Notes: generated from the sequence alone by a model not told the origin. A stretch of DNA of 64,000 bases from Tetrapisispora phaffii CBS 4417 (GCF_000236905.1 NC_016521.1:1025521-1089520), one strand, 5' to 3'; numbered from the stretch's first letter, positions 49,777 to 59,823 are shown. Translations and numbers: made by a program.

Positions 49777-50814
49777 ATGGGAAAACCTGTGGTGCTGAGA
49801 TTAGGTTGCATTAGATTTGGACAACAGAAATGGGAAGAGTTCAGTAAGACAGTGGATTTGATTGTGTTGGACGACTCGATGACAAGGGCAGAGTTTTTGA
49901 AGTTGCTTCAGGATCCGCATAGCAAGTTGGAAAACGTCCAGATTATCACTAGGACATTTTTGAGTGTGAATCAGACCGGAAGGTTTGATAAGGAGATTGC
50001 GGAGGCCCTGCCGGCCTCTGTGAAGGCAATTGTGCACACCGGTGCAGGCTATGACCAAGTAGATGTTGAGCATTTCAATAAAAGAGGCATCCAGGTGGCT
50101 AACGTTCCAGATATAGTTACCAGTGCAACTGCCGATAACCATGTTTTCTTGCTTCTGGGGGCCCTTAGAAATTTCTCGAGTGGTCACAGGGAATTAATCA
50201 ATGGTAATTGGGAGAAGAAAGGCGCTGGTTGTTCTGTGACTTTTGGTCACGACCCAGTGGGTAAAACGGTTGGTGTCCTAGGGATGGGTGGTATAGGCCG
50301 TGCAGTGGTCAGTAGATTGCAACCATTTGGTTTTGAAAAATTCATATATCATAACAGAAACAGGCTGTCTCCGGAGTTGGAAGCAGGCTGCCAATATGTT
50401 TCCTTTGACGAGCTACTGAAGCAAGCAGATATTATCTCCATTAATGTCCCGTTGAGCAAAGCTACGAGACACATAATTGACGAGACTGCCATCTCCAAGA
50501 TGAAAGATGGAGTGGTCATTGTCAACACCTCCAGGGGAGCTGTCATCGACGAGCAAGCTTTGATTAGAGGCTTGCAAAGTGGTAAAATTAGAACAGCAGG
50601 CTTGGACGTCTTTGAATTTGAGCCTAAAGTACCACAAGAACTAATTGATATGCCTCAAGTACTTTCTTTACCACACATGGGTACCTACTGTGTCGAGACG
50701 TGGCAAAAAATGGAGGAGTTTGTTGTTGAAAATGCAATCAATATGATTGAAGAGGGGAAAGTTATTAGTCTTGTCCCTGAACAAAAAAATGAAGCATGGA
50801 TCAAAGAACTATGA
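49777..50814 (+). CDS. GOR1: Glyoxylate/hydroxyacid reductase Gor1
   Basis: Gor1 is a D-isomer-specific 2-hydroxyacid dehydrogenase that reduces glyoxylate to glycolate with NAD(P)H. I chose the ATG at 49777 (MGKPVVLRLG, 345 residues), because an in-frame ATG at 49738 adds 13 residues not seen in the family. The Rossmann motif is GMGGIG (from G169). The catalytic set is intact: R253 in TSRGAV, E282 in FEFEP and H300 in LPHMGT. The substrate-loop segment HTGAGYDQVDVE is at about residues 87-98. Length matches the S. cerevisiae enzyme. It lies between TAF2 and the YCR043C-like gene, whereas in S. cerevisiae GOR1 adjoins TOF1 and BOR1 (YNL273-YNL275). Confidence 0.94.
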   Translation: MGKPVVLRLGCIRFGQQKWEEFSKTVDLIVLDDSMTRAEFLKLLQDPHSKLENVQIITRTFLSVNQTGRFDKEIAEALPASVKAIVHTGAGYDQVDVEHFNKRGIQVANVPDIVTSATADNHVFLLLGALRNFSSGHRELINGNWEKKGAGCSVTFGHDPVGKTVGVLGMGGIGRAVVSRLQPFGFEKFIYHNRNRLSPELEAGCQYVSFDELLKQADIISINVPLSKATRHIIDETAISKMKDGVVIVNTSRGAVIDEQALIRGLQSGKIRTAGLDVFEFEPKVPQELIDMPQVLSLPHMGTYCVETWQKMEEFVVENAINMIEEGKVISLVPEQKNEAWIKEL

Positions 50815-51024
50815 GCCACTTCAACGGTGTAGTTTCCCCCCCATTCACTTCAAAGTAAACGCAAGATGATTTTTTACGTTGTAAATAGTTCATACAAATT
50901 ATACAGAATTATATCCTATTACGGTTTATTTTATTATTATTTCTCTATATAGTATTGTAAGTGTAGACGCTCCTATTTTCCTAGAGCATGCATAATGCCC
51001 ACACTTCCCACCATTATATGCGCA

Positions 51025-51459
51025 TCAATCCTTGACATGCTGGTACTCTAGATCACCATCGTGCAACAGCTCATTTTTATTCTTAATCGACTTGTACTTC
51101 CAAATGGCTTGCTGTTTGCGTTTCCCAAACAGTAATTGTTTCAAATTTTGTGTATTCCCTCTCAGAAAGTTCATGTATACCCATGCAAACAACAGACCTG
51201 TGAATAGAGTCAAATAGAAAGTGAAGTGTGTGTAGACATGAATTCGAACAAGCATCCAGAACGATTTCTCATAGATTTCATCTCTTAGCCCAAAGTTATA
51301 ATTCAAGAACCCCAGTCCGTATCTAGCAGAGCTCTTTAGACCATTTTGGTAAAACGTATCCGGGTCCAGCACCACAGTTAAATCCCCTGTATCGTAATAA
51401 GCATGCTCACGTAGCAATATTGGATCATAAGGAGGAGGAACCATTGTTTCAATTCTCAA
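51025..51459 (-). CDS. Small membrane protein, YCR043C-like
   Basis: This 144-residue protein has a polar N-terminus (PPPYDPILLREHAYYDTGD), a middle amphipathic part and one clear hydrophobic segment (about residues 80-98, FTFYLTLFTGLLFAWVYM), then a basic C-terminus. I identify it mainly by place. It lies between a TAF2 gene and PER1 on the same strand, where S. cerevisiae has YCR043C, a small protein reported at the Golgi. Its function is not known. An ATG at 51444 is a possible alternative start. The length, strand and order support a real gene, but no catalytic or family motif is recognised. Confidence 0.8.
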   Translation of the reverse strand: MRIETMVPPPYDPILLREHAYYDTGDLTVVLDPDTFYQNGLKSSARYGLGFLNYNFGLRDEIYEKSFWMLVRIHVYTHFTFYLTLFTGLLFAWVYMNFLRGNTQNLKQLLFGKRKQQAIWKYKSIKNKNELLHDGDLEYQHVKD

Positions 51460-51885
51460 CTATGTGTTTGTTTTCCAAGTCGTAACGATAACTCGAACCT
51501 TCTTGCAACCTCAATTCCGGTGTTAACAACTTATAACCAACTTAAAAAAAGGACATGGTTCAACTGACACACGAGTTCCTCTCATATCAATCATCCAATG
51601 ACTCCATATACACAACCAATCTCAGTCTATTGTCCAATTGCAACATGAACTGTTGTCAAGTGATTAACTTGTTGATTTGAACTTCAACGTATTTCTAATT
51701 TTTAATGCGGTAATGAGCGATGGATGCGTTGGCGACGATAAAGTGACACAGTGATAGACGATGAGCAACCGACAAGAAGAAGGAGATTGAGGTATGGTAA
51801 TGATGTGCTATTTTGGTATATAATTACATAGAAGATTAAGTGACGGTCAGTGTAGAGATGAATATTATTTATATTGTGAGAAACG
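51460..51885. other. Small membrane protein promoter and BOR1 3' region
   Basis: The genes on both sides run leftward; this 426-base spacer holds no recognised gene or site. Confidence 0.4.
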
Positions 51886-53601
51886 TTACTCGTCGGATTG
51901 CGATCCTTTCCGTTTCCCTTTCCATTCTAACGGTTTCAGCATGTTTTCGAGTTTCAAGTTCTTTATGATGAAGTCCTCAGCGACAGCCCCATCCAGTGTG
52001 GCTAGGTCCTCCTCGGGGATCACTTTGGGGAAGATGAAGCAGCCTGCCACGGTGGCCAGCAACACTAACGGGAACCCGATTGCTGCAATCGTGTTGGTGA
52101 TAGCAAATTCTCCTGTAAAGCCCGCAAGAGCGAAACATAGGTATATTATTATCGATTTCTTGGAGACGTTGATCATTGGGGAGTTGTGGTCTTTTAACCT
52201 TTCTTCTGTGAAGAGCCATGAAATCTTGTCGATGATTGCATTGCTTAGGAGACCTTGAATCCCCATCATGAAAAATAAGCCAGATAGCACTGCTTGTGGA
52301 ATTTGACCTAGACAGACCAGGAATGGTCGAGCCATTGTCGCTAGAATCATGAGTCCCTGAACCGTGTTGGTGACACGTTGCTCGACACATCTAACAACCT
52401 CCATGTTCTTGTCCATCACCAATAAACTCTCAGAATGCAGCGGAGCTTGAGGAATTAGTCCATTTGGAGCTGGAATCCCAAGGACACCACTTATACCGGT
52501 TGTTATTCCCAATAGGAAAAAATCGTAATGAAAAGCAGACGGTTTCACTTGCTTGTATTCACTTCTTTGTGCCATAAGTGACGAAACATTGTGATCAAAG
52601 TAAAATAATAACGTTAAGATGATCCCAAATGGCAAAGCAAGAAACACGTCCTTGACAGGAATCCACTCGTATGCTAACCAAGTTGAACGATCTCTTCCAA
52701 TATCAGATGTTGGACGGAATGATTTCGTGATGGGCAAGCTCTGGAAATCGATATCATTTAGAGCCCCGCCGAAATGAATGAATCCAGACCAGAATAATAC
52801 TGACAAAAATGTTGAGTAATCAGATATTACAGTTCTTAGTGTTGGGGTCAATAGCTTCGTCTTAGTAAACGATTTAAAGCCTGTGCCAAAAATTGTCATG
52901 CACAATGCAACTGTAATACTTGAAAATCCTGCTGAAATGTCAGGTGTGCCATGTTTATTAGTAAACTGCCTTGTTAATATCTGAATACCTTTCTGGATAT
53001 AAACCACATTGATGAACAGACCAAAAATATCACATGGAAATGTTGTGACATACTGTAATAAGCTCACTAAGTTCGTTATAGCACTTATGAAATGCAGAAT
53101 CATACTCCAAATACATATCCAGAACATGAACCCAAAAAAGTTTATATCCTGTGATTTTATGATCTCATACACTGTGTAATTAAAAATCGAAATAGGTCCA
53201 GTGACACCAACAATGCATAACGGTTGGCCAGACAGGATCCCAAAGACGATACCAGCCATAGCACTGGATAGCAACACTTCGTTAACCCCATATGAATTAT
53301 CAGTTCTATCGAACATATCTTGTGCAAATGCAATAGCTGGCAATAAATTATTAAAATATGTCTCCAATGTGGATGGAATAACACGGTAGTCCCATCCGTC
53401 TTTCCAATCATCCCAATAGTAAGGCAGCCTATCGTATATATCCATCATTATTCCTTTTCCAAGAGTTGGAAACCTCCTCTTACGTCTCTTCACCTCGATC
53501 GACTCATCATCTGGTACATCTTGAATATGTGATGAGACGTTATTCTTGTCTTCATCTTCACTTGAAAAGAAGCTATTTCTAGTGGATCTAAACTCTAACA
53601 T
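51886..53601 (-). CDS. BOR1: Boron efflux transporter Bor1 (SLC4-like)
   Basis: Bor1 exports borate at the plasma membrane and belongs to the SLC4 anion-exchanger family. The 571-residue product has a polar N-terminus (about residues 1-65, acidic and basic patches) followed by about 12 membrane segments. Family blocks are RVIPSTLETYFNNLLPAIAF, NEVLLSSAMAGIVFGIL, GQPLCIVGVTGPISIFNYTV and PQAVLSGLFFMMGIQG. It ends with a charged C-terminus. Length equals the S. cerevisiae protein within a few residues. It is on the same strand as the YCR043C-like gene and PER1 (53894), whereas in S. cerevisiae BOR1 (YNL275W) adjoins GOR1 and MET2. This is one of the interleaved XIV-track genes. Confidence 0.96.
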   Translation of the reverse strand: MLEFRSTRNSFFSSEDEDKNNVSSHIQDVPDDESIEVKRRKRRFPTLGKGIMMDIYDRLPYYWDDWKDGWDYRVIPSTLETYFNNLLPAIAFAQDMFDRTDNSYGVNEVLLSSAMAGIVFGILSGQPLCIVGVTGPISIFNYTVYEIIKSQDINFFGFMFWICIWSMILHFISAITNLVSLLQYVTTFPCDIFGLFINVVYIQKGIQILTRQFTNKHGTPDISAGFSSITVALCMTIFGTGFKSFTKTKLLTPTLRTVISDYSTFLSVLFWSGFIHFGGALNDIDFQSLPITKSFRPTSDIGRDRSTWLAYEWIPVKDVFLALPFGIILTLLFYFDHNVSSLMAQRSEYKQVKPSAFHYDFFLLGITTGISGVLGIPAPNGLIPQAPLHSESLLVMDKNMEVVRCVEQRVTNTVQGLMILATMARPFLVCLGQIPQAVLSGLFFMMGIQGLLSNAIIDKISWLFTEERLKDHNSPMINVSKKSIIIYLCFALAGFTGEFAITNTIAAIGFPLVLLATVAGCFIFPKVIPEEDLATLDGAVAEDFIIKNLKLENMLKPLEWKGKRKGSQSDE

Positions 53602-53893
53602 TATTTAACATAAGTATACTGCTCACTGTAGTCGGACGATACTAGTTAATACTAATCAATACATTGAACCACTGTTGCCACAGCTACTGTTTCCCGTCTC
53701 ATTTATATATATTCTTAATATGTTGAAGATAACAACTCTTTTCAATAAATAAAGATTTACAAGAATTGCTGATATTGGAATGAAAAGAGGTTTAAAGTGG
53801 GTTAAGGAACAGGAGATGTGTAATTGTAGAAGGGGAAGGTGATGTTTTGAATACTTATTAATTAGAAATCTATGTAGTTATTTACTGCGGATA

Positions 53894-54973
53894 TCATTCT
53901 CTGTTGTTTTTTGTTGTTATATATTTGAAGTCATCGATGAAGAAGCCATACATGATCCAAGAAGGCCAGATGGTACTTAAATGCCATATTGCATGTGCAT
54001 CTATTTGAAATGTGTAACTAAAGAAGTCAAACAACTCTAGGGACATGGCTAGCGCTGTTGAGATCACCAGGATCGAAGGCACCACGCATAGTCTGTAGAC
54101 TTGGCCCTCCTTTGAAGAGTTATATAGTCGGTCATCTAGTTTCTTTCTGTTGACCTTTAGAGATTGATAATTTTGGAACGCTAGAACTAGTAGCAAGACG
54201 TATTGAGTCAAGCCAAGAGCAATATTGAATCTCATGTTGTATGTGTACGACCACGACAAGTAAAGTCTCAGGACGTGGCAACCAAAGATTGTAACAATTA
54301 GCCAAAAAAATCCTCTTAAGTACTGGGGTTTTCTATCAAGACGTGCTATTCTTGCAAAGATTGCATGGAAACCCATCAATACAGTCATACCTGCAAAGAA
54401 ATAATCAAGGTTCTCAGTTACAGGTAGATCCCTCCAATGGAAAATAGTCGACGCTGTCCAAGCAAACATACCTGAAATGGCAACATACGAGTAGTTCTTT
54501 AAGTGCACGACCACATTGTTCTTTGAATTCATGCCGTTCTGGCTGGAGTACCTTCTGATTGCCTTGCGTAACTTAATAAAACCAAACAAGTGTGGGAAGA
54601 AGTTACCAATACTGAAGATTGTTGAGAAAAATTCCTGCATAGTTAAGAATCTTCTAAAAGGCCATTTCCCATGGAATTGAAATATTTCCTCTCCATCAGA
54701 TATTCTCAGTCTAGTGATCAGTTGTTGACATCTGTAATCACAATCTGAATCACAGTCCCAGAAGAAGAACTTCTTCAACACGGGTGGCACTTCATCGTAA
54801 ACAATCATCTTAAATTTATTGTTATCAGATACAAAATCCATATCAAACCCATGGCAATTGTTCTTGTTCGTGCAAGCTTTCAAACATTGATCAAACTCTT
54901 CCAGATTATCACCTGGTGACCCACTAGCAAAGGCTGTTAACAATAAACAGCATATTATAGATCTCTTCAGCAT
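53894..54973 (-). CDS. PER1: GPI-anchor remodelling phospholipase A2 Per1
   Basis: Per1 acts in the ER to remove the unsaturated sn-2 acyl chain of GPI anchors before Gup1 re-acylation. The 359-residue product has a signal peptide (about residues 1-18, cleavage near AFASGSPG). A luminal cysteine-rich section (CLKACTNKNNC, FWDCDSDCDYRCQQL) follows. About seven membrane segments start near residue 115, with the CREST-family histidine blocks TASTIFHWRDLP and DAHAIWHLSTIWP. The size equals the S. cerevisiae protein. It belongs to the YCR042-045 set, here separated from TAF2 and the YCR043C-like gene by GOR1 and BOR1. Confidence 0.96.
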   Translation of the reverse strand: MLKRSIICCLLLTAFASGSPGDNLEEFDQCLKACTNKNNCHGFDMDFVSDNNKFKMIVYDEVPPVLKKFFFWDCDSDCDYRCQQLITRLRISDGEEIFQFHGKWPFRRFLTMQEFFSTIFSIGNFFPHLFGFIKLRKAIRRYSSQNGMNSKNNVVVHLKNYSYVAISGMFAWTASTIFHWRDLPVTENLDYFFAGMTVLMGFHAIFARIARLDRKPQYLRGFFWLIVTIFGCHVLRLYLSWSYTYNMRFNIALGLTQYVLLLVLAFQNYQSLKVNRKKLDDRLYNSSKEGQVYRLCVVPSILVISTALAMSLELFDFFSYTFQIDAHAIWHLSTIWPSWIMYGFFIDDFKYITTKNNRE

Positions 54974-55328
54974 GGTGAAATTTCTACACTAGCTCGAACG
55001 CAATGGCCAGAAATTCAGTCAGATAGTAACGCTGATATCTCATACGGTCTACTTGAGTTGGCCCATGCACCGGTAGGCTCTGTCTGACGACATTATTTAT
55101 TTATAATGAATGATTAGTTGTTAACATCATTGAAGAAAGAGGTTCTTGAGATGACAAGTCGCCTCACAGCTCTCTGAGCAGCGACTCCGGGTAAAACGAG
55201 CCCTTGGCCAATGTGAGTGGCCTGCTACAGGTTATCGATATTGTTACAACTACATGACTACATCCTTATTTGAATAGCTATGTTGAGTTTATGTACTATG
55301 AGGCCTTATCGCTGCTTCTTTGAGCGGC
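54974..55328. promoter_or_regulatory. PER1 promoter and SPC25 3' region
   Basis: This 355-base spacer contains a TATA element for PER1 (55100-55107 on the minus strand) and a perfect Reb1-type site CCGGGTAA (55187-55194). Confidence 0.55.
55187..55194. promoter_or_regulatory. Reb1 site CCGGGTAA
   Basis: Exact match to the Reb1 consensus, about 215 bases upstream of PER1 and 135 bases past the SPC25 stop. It could clear nucleosomes at the PER1 promoter or act in SPC25 termination. Confidence 0.5.
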
Positions 55329-56018
55329 TTATTGTGTGAGGGACTGCTGCAATTGCTCTCTTGTAGACAGCAGGAATTGGGCAATGTTGTTTGTCTTGTT
55401 GAGGTCTCCCAATATGGATGCTAAGGAGTTGGCATCGATTGCAGGCACAGAATTCAAAATCTGATATTCTTGTTTGGAGACATCCAGCACGACGTATGCC
55501 GGTACCTTCGATTGGGTCTCGGTCAGCTTATGGAAATTAAACCGCAAGGTGCCGGCCTCTGAAGTGTCTATCGTTAGCCCCAGCAGCTTCTCATACAAGC
55601 TCACCTCTGGGTTGTCTTGGTGGTTCTGCTTCAGGTAGAATTCTTTTAGTCTCTTGATTTTGTCCATTTTATCTTGCAACAACGCATCGACGTCGTCGGT
55701 TTCTTTCAACAGAACTTCTCGGTTCTTCAACAACTGCGTACTCTTCAATTGCAGCAGCAAAAGATCGGTCTTCCTAGTGTCGTTTGCTGCCTCTAGCACC
55801 TCGATCTGCGACGTCATCTCCTCGATCTGTGTCTGTGTGAGCTGTATCGATGCCGCTAGTTCTTGCGATCTAGCATTCAAAGCATCGATACTAGCCCTAT
55901 AGTCTTCCGTCAGGTCCTTCGCCATGCTCACCTTCTCGTCGAGGTACATGTCCAACGTGTCCGTAAAATTGTTCATCCTCTCCTTTAATAGCTCGAAATC
56001 ATTCATAGTTGATGACAT
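55329..56018 (-). CDS. SPC25: Kinetochore Ndc80-complex subunit Spc25
   Basis: Spc25 pairs with Spc24 in the Ndc80 complex and helps link kinetochore proteins to microtubules. The 229-residue product has a coiled coil over about residues 10-140 (heptad-rich with many charged residues) and a small globular RWD-like C-terminal domain (about 150-229, with YEKLLGLTIDT and TLRFNFHKL). Primary sequence is divergent across fungi, so identity leans on length, domain layout and the divergent ISC1 neighbour (YER018C-YER019W in S. cerevisiae). No intron is evident. Confidence 0.9.
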   Translation of the reverse strand: MSSTMNDFELLKERMNNFTDTLDMYLDEKVSMAKDLTEDYRASIDALNARSQELAASIQLTQTQIEEMTSQIEVLEAANDTRKTDLLLLQLKSTQLLKNREVLLKETDDVDALLQDKMDKIKRLKEFYLKQNHQDNPEVSLYEKLLGLTIDTSEAGTLRFNFHKLTETQSKVPAYVVLDVSKQEYQILNSVPAIDANSLASILGDLNKTNNIAQFLLSTREQLQQSLTQ

Positions 56019-56400
56019 GCTTTACGCTTCGTGTAAGATCCTGTCTCCCTGTTAGTTCACGTATCCCTGACAACTACTCCTGTATCCAAGAAATAAAACA
56101 CACAAATTAAACAAGCCGTTCTCAATAGCTACACAACTGATCCATAACTTGTCAATAACCTCTCCTTTCTACCGAGTTGCAACCTTTTTTATGTTAGAGT
56201 CGAGTGATAGGTGTTGTTTACACTTGCAATTTTGATCTCTTCGCTAACGCACTTCTATCAAAAGCATTTGAAGATACAAGACAATATATGAGATCTGAAG
56301 GTGAATATAAAACAGTTATGGTTTGAAAAGAACAGTATTTACAGTCTCTTGTGGGGGTGTTGTTAGAATTTCTTCAGAATTATAATACAGTAAGTTTATT
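56019..56400. promoter_or_regulatory. Divergent SPC25-ISC1 promoter region
   Basis: This 382-base spacer has a TATA-like TATAAAA at 56306-56312, 89-95 bases before the ISC1 ATG. No other site is recognised. Confidence 0.5.
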
Positions 56401-57771
56401 ATGTCTAAGAAATCCAATCCTAGAGTCTCGTTCCTTACCTTCAATACCTGGGGTTTAAAATGGGTGTCTAAATTTAGAGAAGAGAGATTGCGTGCTATTG
56501 CCGACGCTATTTGTGGGCATCCTGGGTATGTTGAGAGCTTACAAGGTGCTGCCACTGTGTTTGGAGACGGTTCTCTATCAAATGAATACGATATCATCGC
56601 CTTGCAAGAAATTTGGTGTAAGAGTGATTGGGATTATATCGTGGAGAAATGTGGTCATTTGTATCCTTACAACAGAATATTTTACTCTGGTATCCTGACA
56701 GGACCAGGGTTAGCGATATTATCTAAGATTCCAATTGAGTCTACTTTCTTATATCGTTTCCCTATTAATGGGAGACCAAGTGCTTTCTTGCGTGGGGATT
56801 GGTACGTTGGGAAATCTATTGCCATCACGTTATTGAAGCCAGTCGTTGAAGGCTCGACACCTTTAGCTATCATGAATAGCCATATGCATGCCCCATACTC
56901 ACTGACTGGGGATGCTAATTACCATTGCCATAGAGCTTGCCAAGCATGGGATTTTAGTAAATTGGCTAACTTATATAAGAAAGCCGGTTATGCTGTTGTA
57001 ATTGTGGGTGATTTAAATTCAAGACCAGGATCTTTACAACACAGATTTTTAACGGAGGAAACCAATTTAATAGACTCTTGGGAACAATTGAAGGGCAAAC
57101 AGGATATCACAGAAATTGCAAGTTTGCCTCCTCTGGAACAGTTGAAAGAAGGTTGTTGTACTTGTGATTCTACTTTAAATACATGGAGACCGAAATGCAA
57201 GCCAACTGATGCATGTCGTTTGGACTATGCATTGATCGATGGTGAAAAACTACGTACAATCGATGCTGGTGTCAGATTCACAGAAAGATTGCCCAACATA
57301 GGTAGTTACTCAGATCATTTTGCGTATTCATGTACACTGGAAATAGCTTTCCAAGATTCTTCGATCGTTGGATCGAGTGAAGAGACTTTAGACAACTATA
57401 CCAATACGGAAATGAGTACATTAAAGCATAGGATTGCAAATTACAATGAGTTAGTCGATGTCATCGATACATACATGAACACGGCAAGGAATCAAAAATT
57501 CTATAGAGGATTACATTTTGTTTTATCAATAGTTGCCCTAGTGTTTCTTCTTGTTAAATCATTTGACAAGAATAGTTTAATTAGGAGCAACTCATCATGG
57601 TTAACATTCATATGGATACTGCTGGTTATTGCAATTTCCGCAACTGGTACAATTGATGGTTTAATCTCATTTTTATTTGGAAGAAAAGAAATAAGAGCAC
57701 TCACTGAGGTTAAATATGAAGTTCTTGATGCTAAGTGCTCCTTAAGTAAAGCAACTAAGAAGCAATTATAA
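56401..57771 (+). CDS. ISC1: Inositol phosphosphingolipid phospholipase C Isc1
   Basis: Isc1 is the yeast neutral-sphingomyelinase-like enzyme that releases ceramide from inositol phosphosphingolipids. The 456-residue protein has an endonuclease/exonuclease/phosphatase-fold catalytic domain (about residues 8-315). Catalytic residues are intact: E70 in LQEIWC, D204 and N206 in GDLNSR, and D305-H306 in SDHF. An insert TCDSTLNTWRPK lies at about 254-265. Two C-terminal membrane segments follow (about 366-385, FVLSIVALVFLLVK; and about 400-425, FIWILLVIAISATGTI). These anchor it in ER or mitochondrial membranes. Length is near the S. cerevisiae protein. It is divergent from SPC25, matching YER018C-YER019W. 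Confidence 0.96.
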   Translation: MSKKSNPRVSFLTFNTWGLKWVSKFREERLRAIADAICGHPGYVESLQGAATVFGDGSLSNEYDIIALQEIWCKSDWDYIVEKCGHLYPYNRIFYSGILTGPGLAILSKIPIESTFLYRFPINGRPSAFLRGDWYVGKSIAITLLKPVVEGSTPLAIMNSHMHAPYSLTGDANYHCHRACQAWDFSKLANLYKKAGYAVVIVGDLNSRPGSLQHRFLTEETNLIDSWEQLKGKQDITEIASLPPLEQLKEGCCTCDSTLNTWRPKCKPTDACRLDYALIDGEKLRTIDAGVRFTERLPNIGSYSDHFAYSCTLEIAFQDSSIVGSSEETLDNYTNTEMSTLKHRIANYNELVDVIDTYMNTARNQKFYRGLHFVLSIVALVFLLVKSFDKNSLIRSNSSWLTFIWILLVIAISATGTIDGLISFLFGRKEIRALTEVKYEVLDAKCSLSKATKKQL

Positions 57772-57895
57772 GAAATGGCAATACTTATTCTTATTTTAAA
57801 TTTATTGTATATAATGTAGAGATAGAGAAATTAAAAAATTAATATATTTGGTTGCATTTGATACGCAGAGTGTACGTTATTTATAAATATGTATT

Positions 57896-59509
57896 CTACC
57901 AATTAGTAACTTCTTCAGCTTCACCAAAAACTGAATTATTAATTCCATCGCCAGCGATATCTTCAGCCCATTGAACTGGAGCTCTATCCATAAAGCTTTT
58001 AGCATTTACTTTCAAAAAATCTACTATGTAATTATTAATCAACTCGAATTCTAATAAAAATGCGTCATGACCTTCCATTGATTTGATTTCTTTTAAAGTT
58101 GAATTTGGGATGTATTCAGATAAAAATTCTTGTTCTGGGAAAGTAAATAAACCATCACTTCGAATACCGATTATTAATGTTGGTTGAGAGATAGAATTCA
58201 GAACACGTGTGATGTCTTCGTCATATTCAAATCTGTCACGAGCCAAGTCGTGAGTATCTAATTTTCTTGTGATTGCAATGTAACAGTTTGCATCGAATCT
58301 ATTGATGAATTTGGCACCTTGATAACGCAAATAACTTTGTGCTGAGAAGTATGTTTGGGCTGGTTTCACTAGTTTACCTTCCACTGTTGCTGCAGCTGAG
58401 CCTGCTGATGTCATAGAAGATAAAGAGCTGATGGAGCCTCTTGGTGTGTTTGGTGATACAATACTTGAATTTTTATCATTATTGTCATTATTTAAATTTT
58501 TATTCCCGTCGTTATGGATATGCAAAGAGTGTTCGTTGATTGAAGGGCAAGAACTTTGACCCAGTTGACTTGCTACAGCTTGTGCATTTTTCGATTTTTG
58601 TTGTTGTAGGAGTGATGGAGATCTTCTTGAGAATTTAGTTTCAAAACTGTTTCTTGAACGATAAGTCAGTAATGCCGACATTCTTGCAGCAGAGAGTCCA
58701 GAAACAGGAGGATTTTCTGGGGTATAGTAACCATTTGCATATTTTGGATCCGAGTAAATTGCTTGTCTTTGTGCTTCCGACCAAGAGATGCACCATGCAG
58801 AATGTCTTGCTGAGGTAGCTAATGCAACTAAATTATTAACGTATTGTTTATCATAAAGAGTAGCCCATTCAAGAGCTAGCATACCACCCATTGAACCACC
58901 GATGACTGAAGCCAACGATTTAACCCCTAACGAGTCTAATACTAATCTGTGAGCCCTAACATCATCACGAATCGTGCACAATGGGAACTCTGGACCGTAA
59001 GGTCTGCCAGTGTCCTCGTTTACTGAGAGAGGTGAAAATGAACCGTATGGAGACCCCATTGAATTCAAACACACGATGAAGAATCTTGAAGGGTCAAAAG
59101 CTTTGTCTTTACCCAGCAGAGGAGCCCACCAATCTGAAACATCTGAAGAACCAGTAAGAGCATGGCAAATGACAATACAATTATCACCGGTTTCGTTCAG
59201 TTTCCCCCATGTCTTATAAGCTATCGGGAAGTTTCTGATAGTTGCACCTGACTCCAGAGTTAGTTCTGGGACCTCGACGATTCTTTGATTATTAACTAAA
59301 TTTAACAATGGATTGAATCTTTTCTGTTCCAACATATCCAACTCCCTGAGAGTCTTGCTCTTTGCAGTGAGGTTGTTATCAATATGATGACTACCACTTA
59401 GAGTTGTCATCTTTGTCGAAAATAAAAGTCTGTTTTTGGGCAGAAAAGTTGAGTTATTTAGTAAGCACCGTTTCCAAATAGTTAATACACTGTTGAAGCG
59501 TGCATTCAT
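57896..59509 (-). CDS. MET2: Homoserine O-acetyltransferase Met2
   Basis: Met2 transfers acetyl from acetyl-CoA to homoserine, giving O-acetylhomoserine for methionine synthesis. The product is 537 residues with the alpha/beta-hydrolase core. Numbered from the 59509 ATG, the nucleophile S206 is in GGSMGGM, the acid D452 is in IRSDG and H481 is in EGHD. The conserved start HALTGSSDVSDWW is at about 116-128. A low-complexity insert (about 290-385) fits the S. cerevisiae protein, which also has one. The frame starts at 59509 and gives a basic N-terminal extension resembling a mitochondrial presequence; an ATG at 59410 starts MTTLSGSHH. The promoter has Cbf1 and Met31/32 sites. It is convergent with ISC1 and lies on the same strand as MDL1. 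Confidence 0.95.
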   Translation of the reverse strand: MNARFNSVLTIWKRCLLNNSTFLPKNRLLFSTKMTTLSGSHHIDNNLTAKSKTLRELDMLEQKRFNPLLNLVNNQRIVEVPELTLESGATIRNFPIAYKTWGKLNETGDNCIVICHALTGSSDVSDWWAPLLGKDKAFDPSRFFIVCLNSMGSPYGSFSPLSVNEDTGRPYGPEFPLCTIRDDVRAHRLVLDSLGVKSLASVIGGSMGGMLALEWATLYDKQYVNNLVALATSARHSAWCISWSEAQRQAIYSDPKYANGYYTPENPPVSGLSAARMSALLTYRSRNSFETKFSRRSPSLLQQQKSKNAQAVASQLGQSSCPSINEHSLHIHNDGNKNLNNDNNDKNSSIVSPNTPRGSISSLSSMTSAGSAAATVEGKLVKPAQTYFSAQSYLRYQGAKFINRFDANCYIAITRKLDTHDLARDRFEYDEDITRVLNSISQPTLIIGIRSDGLFTFPEQEFLSEYIPNSTLKEIKSMEGHDAFLLEFELINNYIVDFLKVNAKSFMDRAPVQWAEDIAGDGINNSVFGEAEEVTNW

Positions 59510-59823
59510 TCCTTTCGACGAACTGGAGATAACAACAAAACGAAATATATAAAGGATGCTGAGATCGGCTGTTTACGCTTATATATATAGGTATATATGT
59601 GTATGCATGTATGCATGGAGAGAAGGAGATGGCGATGTATGTTGACCGTTAATGGAAGGGCTTGACAAGAACAACCAGCGATACCCACAGTGTGGTGGGC
59701 GAAATGCAAACAGAACGCTTGCAGGTCTCGAACCACTCGGGCCATCATCGCCACTCGACAACCCAAACGCAGACTGCCTCCAACATCTTAGCTGGGGAAA
59801 GCCTTTAAAGTTTCATCAACTGA

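Noticed and set aside
59700..59760. tRNA-like B box GGTTCGAGACC and A-box-like TGGCCCGAGTGG on the minus strand in the MET2 upstream region.
   Set aside because: The T-stem does not pair, the two boxes overlap in the wrong order, and there is no acceptor stem or T-tract terminator.
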